DNA of 64,000 nt from Pseudolactococcus reticulitermitis. GTDB taxonomy: Bacteria; Bacillota; Bacilli; Lactobacillales; Streptococcaceae. Below, piece by piece: positions 9,151 to 18,037 of the stretch. Under the pieces are notes generated by a model. It was not told the DNA's origin. It ran no database searches and was given only the letters and a program-made list of their open reading frames with translations. A program made the translations under genes and the position numbers. The stretch's first letter is position 1, and each line of letters begins with the position of its first letter. The stretch lies in contig NZ_BEDT01000005.1 of the NCBI RefSeq assembly GCF_002260845.1, positions 62,001-126,000 on the forward strand. Reading direction: 5' to 3'.

Positions 9151-10560
9151 ATGTTTAGTAAAGAAAAATTTCCGGGGCTACTAGCCCTTGGTATTTTCAC
9201 GTTTATGTCAACCCTTGATGGGTCAATTGTCAACATTGCCTTGCCGAGTATGGCGCGTGAAATGCACCTTGAGATGGGGCAAGTGACCTGGTCAGTGACG
9301 ATTTATCTGGTCGTCATTTCAGGTTTGATTTTGCTCTTTGGCCGGCTCGGCGATTTGATTGGCAAAACGAAAATTTTCAATTATGGCAGCCTACTGTTCA
9401 CATTTGGGTCGCTCCTTGCGGGCATCAATCTGGGGTTGCATTTTCTGCTATTTGCCAGAATTATCCAAGCGATTGGTGCGTCGATGACTATGTCCAATAG
9501 TTTTGGAATTACCAGTCAGCTTTTTGAACCAGCACTTCGAGCCAGAGCCATGAGCATTATGTCCATGTTCGTCAGTTTGGGGTCGATTGCTGGGCCGGCG
9601 ATTGGTGGTTTCATTCTACAAATCGCAAGTTGGTCCTATATTTTTTGGATTAATGTGCCTTTGGGCATCATCGCTTATCTGGTTGGCCGAAAAGCCTTAC
9701 CGAAAGATGAGGGTTCAGGTAGCGTGAAAGATGCCGATTTGCTGGGCGCCACGCAGATGTTTCTAACGATTGTGGCGTTTTTCATCGCCGTCAGTCTGGG
9801 GCAGGCGCAAGGTTTCATGACGGTGCCGGTTATGTTAAGTTTTCTTACCATGGTCGCGCTCTTTGTCTGGTTTATCCACACTGAAAAAACGGTCGAAAAA
9901 CCTTTGCTGAATCTTAATATTTTCAGCAGTAAACTCTTTAGCATGAGCGTCTTGACCAGCATGACTATGTTTACAGCGGGTAGCTTTGTCAATATCCTCA
10001 TGCCTTTCTACCTCCAAGATTACCGCGGGGCTGCTGCCGGTTTTGCTGGTATGGTGATGATGGCTTATCCTGTGGGCATGTTCATTTTCAGTCCGATTGC
10101 AGGTGTCTTGTCGGATAAATTCGACAAGGAAGTCATTACCTTCTTTGCCATTTCTGGTGTGTTGATTGTGCAACTCGGCTATCTTATGATTGGTCAGGTC
10201 ACCATTTTGCCAGTCGTGATGCTAATTCTCTTCATTCATGGCGGTAGCGTCGGCTTTTTCCAAAGTCCTAATAATGCCTTAGTTATGTCAACGGTGGAGA
10301 CCAAATATCTGGGGATTGCAGGATCGGTCAACGCCTTAGGACGAAATCTTGGCTTTGTATTAGGGACAACCCTAGCGACAACGGTCTTATTTGTCGCCAT
10401 GTCAGGGCAAATCGGTCATCGCGTGTCCGGCTATGTCAAATCACAACCGGAAGTTTTCCTTCATGGCATGCACGTGGCGTTCTACGTCGCACTGGCTTTA
10501 GTCATTTTTGCTTGGGGGCTGTCAAGTTATCGTTTACTGACACGGAGAAAAACGGCTTGA
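9151..10560 (+). CDS. MFS multidrug exporter, DHA2 (14-TM) family
   Basis: The 469 residues form about 14 hydrophobic segments. Features include LDGSIVNIALPSMAREM in the first helix (the DHA2 D-x-T/S-IVNVALP motif), LFGRLGDLIGKTK between helices 2 and 3, and GPAIGGFILQIASWSYIFWINVP (motif C region). It should expel drugs or metabolites in exchange for protons. It starts 17 bases after thiI with GGTGGGTC upstream and may be cotranscribed, but the function is unrelated. A terminator follows. Confidence 0.9.
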   Translation: MFSKEKFPGLLALGIFTFMSTLDGSIVNIALPSMAREMHLEMGQVTWSVTIYLVVISGLILLFGRLGDLIGKTKIFNYGSLLFTFGSLLAGINLGLHFLLFARIIQAIGASMTMSNSFGITSQLFEPALRARAMSIMSMFVSLGSIAGPAIGGFILQIASWSYIFWINVPLGIIAYLVGRKALPKDEGSGSVKDADLLGATQMFLTIVAFFIAVSLGQAQGFMTVPVMLSFLTMVALFVWFIHTEKTVEKPLLNLNIFSSKLFSMSVLTSMTMFTAGSFVNILMPFYLQDYRGAAAGFAGMVMMAYPVGMFIFSPIAGVLSDKFDKEVITFFAISGVLIVQLGYLMIGQVTILPVVMLILFIHGGSVGFFQSPNNALVMSTVETKYLGIAGSVNALGRNLGFVLGTTLATTVLFVAMSGQIGHRVSGYVKSQPEVFLHGMHVAFYVALALVIFAWGLSSYRLLTRRKTA

Positions 10561-10584
10561 TTTGAGTAGCAGTTAATAATAATT

Positions 10585-10637
10585 AAAAAACTGTATGGAA
10601 TTTGCTTGGGGTAGGTAGATTTTGTACAGTTTTTTAG
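10585..10637 (+). terminator. Terminator after DHA2 exporter gene
   Basis: AAAAAACTGTA (10585-10595) pairs with TACAGTTTTTT (10625-10635) with a 29-base loop. Confidence 0.6.
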
Positions 10638-10732
10638 TCATAAAAAAATCATTTTTAAGATGAGTTGATGATATGTTATCTGAATATTTCGATATAAATA
10701 ATTGACAGATATTCTGAAAATTTGCCTAATTT

Positions 10733-10785
<53 letters not shown>

Positions 10786-10795
10786 CATTATTAAA

Positions 10796-10809
10796 TGAAA
10801 GCGATTACT
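10796..10809 (+). promoter_or_regulatory. cre-like box upstream of Rgg gene
   Basis: TGAAAGCGATTACT matches the CcpA operator consensus TGWAANCGNTNWCA at 13 of 14 positions (last base differs). Confidence 0.4.
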
Positions 10810-10882
10810 GTTTTCCTGCTTGTGTTCGTTCTGCTATGCTATTTTATCTGTATTTGCTAAGTAAAATAATGGAGAAAGATAG

Positions 10883-11725
10883 ATGTTAGGTTTCAGAGAT
10901 TTAGGTGCTCACTATCGAAAAGTGCGGGAGTCTAGGGGTTACACTATGGGAGATGTCACAAGTGATAATTTGAATAAATCACAGGTTTCAAGATTTGAAA
11001 ATGGGACACAAATGTTATTGTTAGACGGTTTTATGCATGCGATTAAAGGTTTAAATATGACTGCGAGCGAATTTTTCTTGACAATCGGAAATTTTGAGGG
11101 TGGTAATTTACATAGGTTTGGTGAAAAATTACAGTCTTATATTGTTACTCAAGATATAGAGGGATTGAAAGCCCTGATTCTACCAAAACCTAGAACAAAA
11201 GAGAAAAAGATTTTCAACATTTTGGCTAAGTGTGCAATCAAAGATTTGTCGGGAAGAAATGTGTTGACAGATGAGGAATGTCTGTTTATTGATAAACATT
11301 TAACAGATATTGAAGAATGGACAGTATTTGATGTTAATGTTTTTGCGATGGTTTTGGAAACTTTAGATATTAATTTAGTGTACCAACTTGGTTTAGATTT
11401 ATTGAAAAAAGATAAATTTTATAAAAAGTTACCTTACAATGCACATATCGTTAAGCGAACAGTTGTGAATCTATATGTTCATATGATTCTTCATCGAAAG
11501 TTTAGCTATGCAGATGTGTTTGAAAAGAAACTTGAAGTACTATTAAAACCAAATGATACAGTAGAGAGAATCGCTGTTTCTGTTTTTAAAAAAATTTCTT
11601 GCTATCGTCAAGATGAAAAATCAGAGATTTTGACGGAGATTGAAAGGGATATACAGTTTTTGAAAACTTTAGATGCATCAGCATTAGCGAGAAAAATTGA
11701 GATTCTTCTAGTCAACTATACCTAA
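10883..11725 (+). CDS. Rgg/GadR/MutR family transcription regulator
   Basis: The 280-residue protein has an N-terminal helix-turn-helix (residues about 8-65: HYRKVRESRGYTMGDV, NKSQVSRFENG) and a long all-helical C-terminal part, the Rgg layout. Rgg proteins are cytoplasmic receptors for short imported peptides and commonly switch on adjacent peptide or bacteriocin operons. It directly precedes the peptide gene and its modification operon, with its own terminator between, so it is the likely local activator. GGAGAAAG precedes the ATG. The sequence is visibly more AT-rich than the flanking core genes, suggesting transfer with the cluster. Confidence 0.9.
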   Translation: MLGFRDLGAHYRKVRESRGYTMGDVTSDNLNKSQVSRFENGTQMLLLDGFMHAIKGLNMTASEFFLTIGNFEGGNLHRFGEKLQSYIVTQDIEGLKALILPKPRTKEKKIFNILAKCAIKDLSGRNVLTDEECLFIDKHLTDIEEWTVFDVNVFAMVLETLDINLVYQLGLDLLKKDKFYKKLPYNAHIVKRTVVNLYVHMILHRKFSYADVFEKKLEVLLKPNDTVERIAVSVFKKISCYRQDEKSEILTEIERDIQFLKTLDASALARKIEILLVNYT

Positions 11726-11733
11726 ATAAAAAT

Positions 11734-11765
11734 ACCAGTAGCTTGTTAAAATACTGGTGTTTTGT
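11734..11765 (+). terminator. Terminator after Rgg gene
   Basis: ACCAGTA (11734-11740) pairs with TACTGGT (11752-11758), followed by GTTTTG. Confidence 0.65.
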
Positions 11766-11876
11766 TTAAATTAAAAATCTAAAATACCAAACAGATTAAG
11801 TAGTTTAAAAATCATGATTAGAATTCCTTTCCTATGATAGCTATATTTTATCAAATTTAAAAAGGGAAAACCTATC

Positions 11877-11926
11877 GTTGCTAACTTGCAACACTTTTTT
11901 GCTATAAACCGTTGCAAGTTAGCAAC
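11877..11926 (+). promoter_or_regulatory. 16-bp perfect inverted repeat, probable Rgg operator
   Basis: GTTGCTAACTTGCAAC (11877-11892) is repeated in exact inverse at 11911-11926 with 18 bases between. The repeat ends four bases before the expected -35 position of the peptide-gene promoter. Weaker outer pairing (CCTAT/ATAGG) extends it. Confidence 0.6.
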
Positions 11927-11952
11927 TTTTCATATAGGTGTGTTTGAAGTGA

Positions 11953-11958
11953 TATAAT
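11953..11958 (+). promoter_or_regulatory. -10 box of peptide operon, no good -35
   Basis: TATAAT has no recognisable -35 hexamer at the proper distance (TCATAT lies there). This suggests a promoter that needs an activator bound to the adjacent inverted repeat. Confidence 0.6.
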
Positions 11959-11962
11959 TATT

Positions 11963-11990
11963 TTGTAAGTTAGTTCGGAATGACTTACAA
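11963..11990 (+). other. 5' leader hairpin of peptide operon
   Basis: TTGTAAGT and ACTTACAA are perfect 8-base inverted arms around a 12-base loop at the expected 5' end of the transcript. It could stabilise the mRNA. Confidence 0.45.
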
Positions 11991-12101
11991 TAAACAAAGT
12001 AAGGATTAGATTTTAGTTTTATATGTATCTGATTCATTACTTATTTTTGAAACATTCATAGTTTAATGCGCAAGGTTATGATTGTCGGAAAGGAAAGAGC
12101 G

Positions 12102-12200
12102 ATGAAAACATCACATATTGTGAAGGTGAAAGTAAGCGCACCAATAGCGGTTACAACTTCAACTAAAATTGCCGCTATGGCGAGTGCTTCAGAACGTTAA
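12102..12200 (+). CDS. Candidate RiPP precursor peptide (32 aa)
   Basis: A 32-residue open frame starts MKTSHIVKVK and ends AAMASASER. It follows GGAAAGGAAAGAG at a good distance and is the first gene after the operator-linked promoter. The second half is rich in Thr, Ser, Ala and Ile (VTTSTKIAAM). Two in-frame ATGs at 12066 and 12078 would lengthen it to 44 or 40 residues, but their ribosome binding sites are absent or poorly spaced. It sits upstream of a ThiF/E1 enzyme, an exporter and a methyltransferase, so I infer a precursor of a modified peptide. A signalling role for Rgg is an alternative. It is too short for most gene finders. Confidence 0.6.
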   Translation: MKTSHIVKVKVSAPIAVTTSTKIAAMASASER

Positions 12201-12211
12201 TGTCAAACTTT

Positions 12212-12250
12212 TCCGCTTCGATTTATAAAAAGATTGAAGTGGATTTTTAT
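12212..12250 (+). terminator. Partial terminator/attenuator between peptide gene and enzymes
   Basis: TCCGCTTCGAT pairs with ATTGAAGTGGA (two G-U pairs), followed by TTTTTAT. In peptide operons such a leaky stop gives much precursor message and less enzyme message. Confidence 0.5.
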
Positions 12251-12268
12251 TATGCGTAAGGAGAATAC

Positions 12269-13330
12269 GTGAAAAATTTAATGACTAATAAGAATTTGCA
12301 AGTTCATTTAACTAAAGAGGAACATTTATTTATTTCTGTAGTCGGTACTGATGGTATCGAATATAAGGATAATATTGATTTTTATTTGAATTTATTAAAA
12401 ATAGTTCAAATAACCCCAGAAGTGAGTAACTATCAAAAATTATTAAGGGAAAATGGCTTTGATATTGATTTAGATGATCTGAACGATTTGCTACAATTGT
12501 GGCTTGATTTAAACATTTTAAAGTTACAAGAAGATTGTGAAAAGAAGTTAGTGGATTTAAATTTTGAAAAATATGATAGACAAATAAAAAATTTTGGAAC
12601 ATTACCGGGACTAACAGAACAAGACGGTATAGAATTTCAAAAGAAAATAAGCGCCTCATCTATCGGTGTTTTAGGGATTGGAGGGGTTGGTTCATATATT
12701 GTTCAAGGACTTGCTTCTATGGGGATAGGTAAATTAAAAATAGTTGATGGTGATATTATAGAGTTAAGTAACACTTCTAGGCAGATTTTGTATCGTGAGC
12801 ATGACATTGGAAAAAGCAAGGTGCTTGTAGCAAAAGAGCAAGTAGCTTTAATATCGCCTAAAACGGAGGTAGAAGTTTTAAATACTTTTATTGATTATGC
12901 AAATATAGATGAAGTGTCTCTCTTTTTTGAGGGTATTGATTTTTTGATATTGGCAGCTGATACACCAAGAGGTGAAATAGAATATATAACAGATAGACTT
13001 GCAGTTAGGAATCAAGTACCTTGGCTAACATTTGCTCCATTTGGATTTAGTAAAATATTTTTAGGTCCATTAATTATTCCGAATAAAACAAAAACTTTAA
13101 AGGAGTTAATTCCTCAGAATAATTTTATTGAAAATAGTAAATTGATAAAAGAAATTAATGATAATTTTTATTCTACAATTATGGATCCTTACAATGGAAT
13201 GGCAGCAAAAATGGCATTGATTGAAGTGGTTAAATTTATTACAGGATACGGAAATGTTTCAGTTATTAACAAAAGAATTTTAATTGATACTAGCACTTGG
13301 GAAATTGAGCATTATGATTTGGAAAATTGA
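12269..13330 (+). CDS. ThiF/E1-like adenylating enzyme (MccB-like layout)
   Basis: The 353 residues split into an N-terminal region of about 115 residues without E1 motifs, which could be a peptide-binding domain, and a ThiF/E1 adenylation domain. Motifs are YDRQIKNFG (102-110), the nucleotide loop GIGGVG (136-141), NTSRQILY (168-175) and DIGKSK (179-184), and ADTPRG near 230. There are no CxxC zinc pairs. MccB of microcin C and PaaA of pantocin A have this general plan and act on small ribosomal peptides. The substrate is probably the 32-residue peptide upstream. The start is GTG after AAGGAG. It overlaps the next gene by 17 bases. Confidence 0.85.
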   Translation: MKNLMTNKNLQVHLTKEEHLFISVVGTDGIEYKDNIDFYLNLLKIVQITPEVSNYQKLLRENGFDIDLDDLNDLLQLWLDLNILKLQEDCEKKLVDLNFEKYDRQIKNFGTLPGLTEQDGIEFQKKISASSIGVLGIGGVGSYIVQGLASMGIGKLKIVDGDIIELSNTSRQILYREHDIGKSKVLVAKEQVALISPKTEVEVLNTFIDYANIDEVSLFFEGIDFLILAADTPRGEIEYITDRLAVRNQVPWLTFAPFGFSKIFLGPLIIPNKTKTLKELIPQNNFIENSKLIKEINDNFYSTIMDPYNGMAAKMALIEVVKFITGYGNVSVINKRILIDTSTWEIEHYDLEN

Positions 13331-14312
13331 TTACAAAGAAGAAATAACAGCGGAATATGTATCATATCTCTATAACCTATTAAGAACGCATATAATGGGA
13401 ACGTATTCCGATGCTAAATTAATATTAATGCAAACCAAAGCCAAACAATTTACAAATGATTACTCTCTTAAAAAAACATTAGGGGAGTATTTAAGCTTTT
13501 TGATAACAACAGATTCGGATATAAAAACAATGAAAAGGGATTTGGATAAGTGTCTAATGGGTGAAGAAAAAATAAAAGAGCTGCAGGAATTTACAGAAAT
13601 AGGATATTTTCTGAACAAAAATAAAAATTTATTATTCATTGGTAAAGAGTTTGAGTTAGAATTTATGGAAATAACATTATCTAGAAAAATTAAAAATAAT
13701 TTATTAATTATCGGACAACCTGGTACAGGAAAAACGACTTTGGTTTCACAATATAATAAGCAAACCGATAAACGCATATTCGTAGTAGAAATGGGGAAAA
13801 TCATTTCAAATACAAAATATCGTGGAGAATTTGAGAATAAACTCATTAAGCTGATAGAATATTCTCGGGAAGAACGCATCATTCTATTTATAGACGAAAT
13901 CCATATTATATTTTCAAGTGGAAAAGTAGATGGGGGGCTTTCAGCGGCAGATATTTTAAAACCTTACTTGACTGATTCTGAGTTAATTATTATTGGTACA
14001 ACAACGATAGAAGAATTTAAGATTATGATGTCTGATAAGGCAATTGAAAGAAGATTTAATTTGCTAACTCTTGGTAACATGGAGAATTCTGTTTTACGAA
14101 ATTTGTATCAAGAGTTATTATCATCATTTGGAATTACCACTCTTACTTTAGAAAATTTTGAGGATATTCAAAAAGCTTTAGATAAAGTATCAAATCGAAA
14201 TTATCCAGATAAATTAATTGATTTTATTGATTTATATGAAGCTATAGAAAAATTTAATGGTAGAACAACGATAAACGAAGTAATTCAAAGAGGTTTCTAT
14301 GAATTCAAATAA
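13314..14312 (+). CDS. Single-ring ClpA/ClpB D1-like AAA+ ATPase
   Basis: The 332-residue protein has an unfamiliar helical N-terminal region (1-105) and one AAA+ module close to the first ring of ClpB/ClpC. It has GQPGTGKT Walker A (134-141), the pore-loop KYRGEF (168-173), FIDEIH Walker B (192-197), GTTTIEEF sensor 1 (228-235), ERRF arginine finger (245-248) and YPDKLIDFID near 300. There is no second ring, no ClpP-docking loop and no Clp-N repeat that I can see. I chose the ATG at 13314 because the upstream in-frame start lies deep inside the ThiF gene. It overlaps both neighbours, so it is a cotranslated part of the cluster; its job (remodelling the enzyme complex, or self-protection) is unknown. 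Confidence 0.8.
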   Translation: MIWKIDYKEEITAEYVSYLYNLLRTHIMGTYSDAKLILMQTKAKQFTNDYSLKKTLGEYLSFLITTDSDIKTMKRDLDKCLMGEEKIKELQEFTEIGYFLNKNKNLLFIGKEFELEFMEITLSRKIKNNLLIIGQPGTGKTTLVSQYNKQTDKRIFVVEMGKIISNTKYRGEFENKLIKLIEYSREERIILFIDEIHIIFSSGKVDGGLSAADILKPYLTDSELIIIGTTTIEEFKIMMSDKAIERRFNLLTLGNMENSVLRNLYQELLSSFGITTLTLENFEDIQKALDKVSNRNYPDKLIDFIDLYEAIEKFNGRTTINEVIQRGFYEFK

Positions 14313-15498
14313 AAAACTATCTATGAAAATTGCAATAACTTATTTACTTTTTGTTGCTTTATTAACTCTATTTAGATCTGGCGTATCAGGCATATTATCT
14401 CTTTACTATGTGGAAAAGGGTATGGAAAATCATGCTATCAGTAGTATAAAATCATTTCAAAATATTGGTATTTTAGTAGGTTTACTTCCTGCGGGTTTTT
14501 TAGCAGATAGAATTGGCAGATTAAAAGTATTGATGTTTTCTAGCTGGGTAATGGCAACGAGTTTTGTGGTGATGTTAATATCTAATTCTCAATTAAATTT
14601 TTCTTTAGCTGAAATGTTGTATGGTATTGGATTGGCGTTGAATTCGGGTATATTGATTGCTTATATTAGTGATTTACAATTGGAAAAAAATGTTTTTTTA
14701 TCTAATCAAACAATAGGTCGTAGAACAACGGTGCTAAATATTTCAACATTAATCGGAGGGAATATTGGAACCTTTTTGTTTGCTAGAAATTATAATTTAC
14801 CACTGTATTTTTCGATTACTGGTTTATTTTTATATCCGATAATCATTTTGGGGTGGACTCACTTAATGGAATTTAAGGATAATAGCTCAATTAATTCTTT
14901 AAAAAAAACGAACTTTTATAAAAAAGATAAATTTTCAATTAATAAGCTATTGTTACATGTTTCAATTATCAATTTAATTTTTGAGATAGGAATTCAATTC
15001 ATCATGGTTTATTGGTCGATATATTTTGTTCAAAAGTTAAATTTTAATTTATCAATTATATATACTTTAATGTTACTTTCAGTTATTTTTGGAAATGAAA
15101 TTTACGTTTTAGGAAGTAAAAAGCGTTCTAATCATATGCTTGTTGTAATATCAGCTTTTTTGATGACAATATCAACTATTTTGATTGGTATACTTGAAAA
15201 TAAAATTGGAAGTTTGATATTTTTTATTTTATTTGAATTATGTACAGGGATTTTTACAAATGCAGTTCATGTTTTACAAAACCAAGCACTTTTAAATCAA
15301 GAGAAAAAATCAAAAACATTATCTAGTATAGATTTTTTCACAGAGATTATTATTATAATTTCTTTGCAGTTTATTAACGTATCAATAGAATTTTTAGGTG
15401 TTAAAATAATGTTTGTTATAAGTGGCTGTTTATTTGCTACGATAATAGTGAAAGAAAAATTAAACTTAAAGGGTAGGAAAATAAAAAATGGTATATGA
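14299..15498 (+). CDS. MFS transporter, probable peptide-product exporter
   Basis: The 399 residues form about 12 hydrophobic segments with the MFS loop motif GFLADRIGRLKVLMF near residue 73. Codon use and base composition are as AT-rich as the rest of the cluster. It overlaps the AAA+ gene by 14 bases and the methyltransferase gene by 11, so it is translationally coupled. In microcin C operons the exporter MccC is also an MFS protein next to the ThiF enzyme, which supports export of the finished product and perhaps producer self-protection. Confidence 0.85.
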   Translation: MNSNKKLSMKIAITYLLFVALLTLFRSGVSGILSLYYVEKGMENHAISSIKSFQNIGILVGLLPAGFLADRIGRLKVLMFSSWVMATSFVVMLISNSQLNFSLAEMLYGIGLALNSGILIAYISDLQLEKNVFLSNQTIGRRTTVLNISTLIGGNIGTFLFARNYNLPLYFSITGLFLYPIIILGWTHLMEFKDNSSINSLKKTNFYKKDKFSINKLLLHVSIINLIFEIGIQFIMVYWSIYFVQKLNFNLSIIYTLMLLSVIFGNEIYVLGSKKRSNHMLVVISAFLMTISTILIGILENKIGSLIFFILFELCTGIFTNAVHVLQNQALLNQEKKSKTLSSIDFFTEIIIIISLQFINVSIEFLGVKIMFVISGCLFATIIVKEKLNLKGRKIKNGI

Positions 15499-16366
15499 TG
15501 AAAATAGTAAGTATTTGGCAAAAGATACAGCTGAAAATTATGAAAAATATTTACCGAAATATTATTTTTTTGATGATGAAATTAGAGAGTATGTTGAGGA
15601 AACTGTTGTAGTTGAAAATAAACTTTCTAGAGAGAGTTTTAATTCGGTATTGGAGTTTGGGGTTGGTTCTGGTCGTATAACAGAATTATTGATGCCTATA
15701 TCAAAAAAATATAAAGGTATTGATATAAGTGATAGCATGATAAAGAGGATTAATCGACGTTTTCCTGTAGAAAAAAGTCAATTTGAAGTTTTTGATATTA
15801 ATGAATTCATTAATCAAAATATAGACGGTTTGAGACAATATGATTTTATTGGGAGTTATTGGGCTTTTAATTACGCTATTTTAAGTTTTTTCGAGTATCG
15901 GGATTTATCTACTGGAAAAACATATGCAATAGACAATTTAACTGAGGCAGAAGAGAAGGCAAAAGAACAAATAACAAAATTATTTTCTAATTTAAGTAAA
16001 GGAACAAAATTTTTGTTTCTTTACTTTGATGCGTATTCCGTTGAACAATCATATGTGACAAGCGTTTTAGAACAAAGTTTACCATTTCCTTATAATGACA
16101 GAGGATTTACTTTCAGGTTATTTAAAAAAATTTTACATCAGTTAGAGAGCGTTAAGTTTGTTCATGAACATAAAAGTGGATTTGTTATTTTAGATGATGA
16201 TGAACATTTGATAGAGTACTTTAAAAATTTACATTTGAAAGGATATTTAGATAGTGATGAATCTATTGAATTGCTGATGAATACTTTTAGAGCTTATAAG
16301 TATGAAGATGGACATTATGAAATTCCTGCAGGAATGAATATTATTTCTGGTAATATCACGATATAA
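15488..16366 (+). CDS. Class I SAM-dependent methyltransferase
   Basis: The 292-residue protein has the SAM-binding motif I VLEFGVGSGRITELL (about 54-68) followed by the acidic GIDISDSMIKRI strand end (about 76-87), the Rossmann methyltransferase pattern. The C-terminal part is not familiar to me. As last gene of the coupled operon it probably methylates the peptide product or the adenylated intermediate, but neither substrate nor target atom can be read from the sequence. Confidence 0.8.
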   Translation: MVYDENSKYLAKDTAENYEKYLPKYYFFDDEIREYVEETVVVENKLSRESFNSVLEFGVGSGRITELLMPISKKYKGIDISDSMIKRINRRFPVEKSQFEVFDINEFINQNIDGLRQYDFIGSYWAFNYAILSFFEYRDLSTGKTYAIDNLTEAEEKAKEQITKLFSNLSKGTKFLFLYFDAYSVEQSYVTSVLEQSLPFPYNDRGFTFRLFKKILHQLESVKFVHEHKSGFVILDDDEHLIEYFKNLHLKGYLDSDESIELLMNTFRAYKYEDGHYEIPAGMNIISGNITI

Positions 16367-16478
16367 ATTAAATTATTTAAAGAAAAAAGACAGCTGAAAA
16401 TATTCTAAGAATAAAAATTACTTCTCTAAAATGTGTCAAAAAATAGATTTTGGTGAGGCAAAAATTTTAAAATAAAAA

Positions 16479-16514
16479 ATACCGTAGCTTGTCAGAACCG
16501 GCTACGGTATTTTT
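16479..16514. terminator. Bidirectional terminator between peptide cluster and tyrS
   Basis: ATACCGTAGC (16479-16488) pairs with GCTACGGTAT (16501-16510), with A and T runs on the two sides. Confidence 0.85.
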
Positions 16515-16527
16515 GGATTGGTTTGGT

Positions 16528-17781
16528 TTAGTAATTCACAATCGTGTATCTTTTTTTACCACGACGGATGACGGTTAATTCATTTTCAAGTTTATCCGCA
16601 TCGCTCAAGACATAATCAAGTTCAGTTTGACGGTCACCGTTGAGGTAAATGGCGCCATTGGTGATGTCTTCACGCGCTTGACGGCGACTTGGGGAAATTT
16701 TCGCATCCACGAGTAGATTGACAAAATTGCCATCGAAATCAGGCGCGACTGTAAAGTTTGCGACATCAGATAAACCAGCCTTGATGTCTTTGACTGATAA
16801 GTCTTTGATATTGCCCGCAAAGAGTTGTTGAGAAATATTGACCGCCTGCTCATAAGCAGCCTCACCGTGAACCAAAGTCACGACTTCTTTAGCCAATGTT
16901 TTCTGAGCCAAGCGCTCGTGCGGTGCGACCTCAAAGGCTTTGGCAATGTCGTCAATCTCGTCAAGAGATAAGAAAGTAAAGATTTTCAGGAATCTGACGG
17001 CATCAGCATCAGCGATATTGAGCCAAAATTGGTAGAACTCATATGGCGAGGTTTTATCGGCATCAAGCCAGACAGCATTGCCCTCAGACTTGCCGAATTT
17101 TTTACCGGTTGAATCCGTAATCAGCGGAACTGTAATGACATGGGTTTCGTTTCCTGACTTTTTACGGATTAAATCAGTTCCCGCTACCATGTTCCCCCAT
17201 TGGTCAGAACCACCGATTTGGAGGGTAACGCCCTTGTTCTCATTGAGTTGATAGAAATCATAGCCTTGAAGGATTTGGTAAGCAAACTCAGTATAAGAAA
17301 TCCCAGTTTCAATCCGTTTTTTGACCGATTCCTTGCTCATCATGTAGTTGATGGTGTAGTATTTGCCGACATCGCGCAAGAATTCGAGGACGTTCATGTT
17401 GGCGAACCAGTCGTAGTTATTGACGACGATAGCAGCATTATCGCCTTCAAAACTTAGAAAACGTGAGAGCTGTTGCTTGATTGATTCCGACCATTGCGCC
17501 ACGGTATCGGTGGTTTGGAGTGAGCGCTCGGCATCCTTAAATGATGGATCGCCAATCATCCCAGTTGCCCCGCCAACGAGCGCCACAGGGTGATGCCCCG
17601 CAAGTTGGAGGCGGCGCATATTCAGGATAGGCACCAAGTGTCCTAAATGCAGTGAATCCGCAGTCGGGTCATAGCCTGTATAGAAGCTAACAGAAGTTTC
17701 CGTCAAGGCTTTGATTAAAGCCGTTTCATCTGTCGTTTGAAAAATCAAACCACGTGCTTTGAGTTCTTCGAAGATATTCAT
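16528..17781 (-). CDS. tyrS: Tyrosyl-tRNA synthetase
   Basis: This 417-residue class I synthetase charges tRNA-Tyr. It has the HIGH-type motif in [10 protein letters not shown] near residue 42, GGSDQWGNM near 190, the KMSKS-type motif [12 protein letters not shown] near 230, and a C-terminal S4 RNA-binding domain ([18 protein letters not shown] near 350). AAGGACG precedes the start. I see no T-box in the 256-base upstream gap, which carries the promoter of the divergent TraX-family gene. Confidence 0.96.
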   Translation of the reverse strand: MNIFEELKARGLIFQTTDETALIKALTETSVSFYTGYDPTADSLHLGHLVPILNMRRLQLAGHHPVALVGGATGMIGDPSFKDAERSLQTTDTVAQWSESIKQQLSRFLSFEGDNAAIVVNNYDWFANMNVLEFLRDVGKYYTINYMMSKESVKKRIETGISYTEFAYQILQGYDFYQLNENKGVTLQIGGSDQWGNMVAGTDLIRKKSGNETHVITVPLITDSTGKKFGKSEGNAVWLDADKTSPYEFYQFWLNIADADAVRFLKIFTFLSLDEIDDIAKAFEVAPHERLAQKTLAKEVVTLVHGEAAYEQAVNISQQLFAGNIKDLSVKDIKAGLSDVANFTVAPDFDGNFVNLLVDAKISPSRRQAREDITNGAIYLNGDRQTELDYVLSDADKLENELTVIRRGKKRYTIVNY

Positions 17782-18037
17782 GTTTAATCGTCCTTACTTT
17801 GAACTAAATTTTTAGAAATTAACTCTATTATATCAAAAAAATCAAGATATTTTAAGGCATGAGGCGATGATTTGACGATTTAAATGCTGCCTGATAAGCA
17901 TCTGAAATGTCTAACCTTACATTGAGCTTACGAAAGTGTAAGGCAAAGCTGCCAGAATATGGTGTATAATTTCAATATCGTCAAGGCACACAACAATGTG
18001 TTGTTACCTTTAAATGAAGTAAATAGGAGAAAATAAT

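Noticed and set aside
12269-13330. Assigning the ThiF protein as MccB and the cluster as microcin C
   Set aside because: The peptide does not end in Asn, and an AAA+ ATPase and methyltransferase are added, so naming it microcin C would overstate the evidence.
16528-17781. Two plus-strand frames inside tyrS, dus and hslO as genes
   Set aside because: They are antisense shadows without ribosome binding sites or family features.
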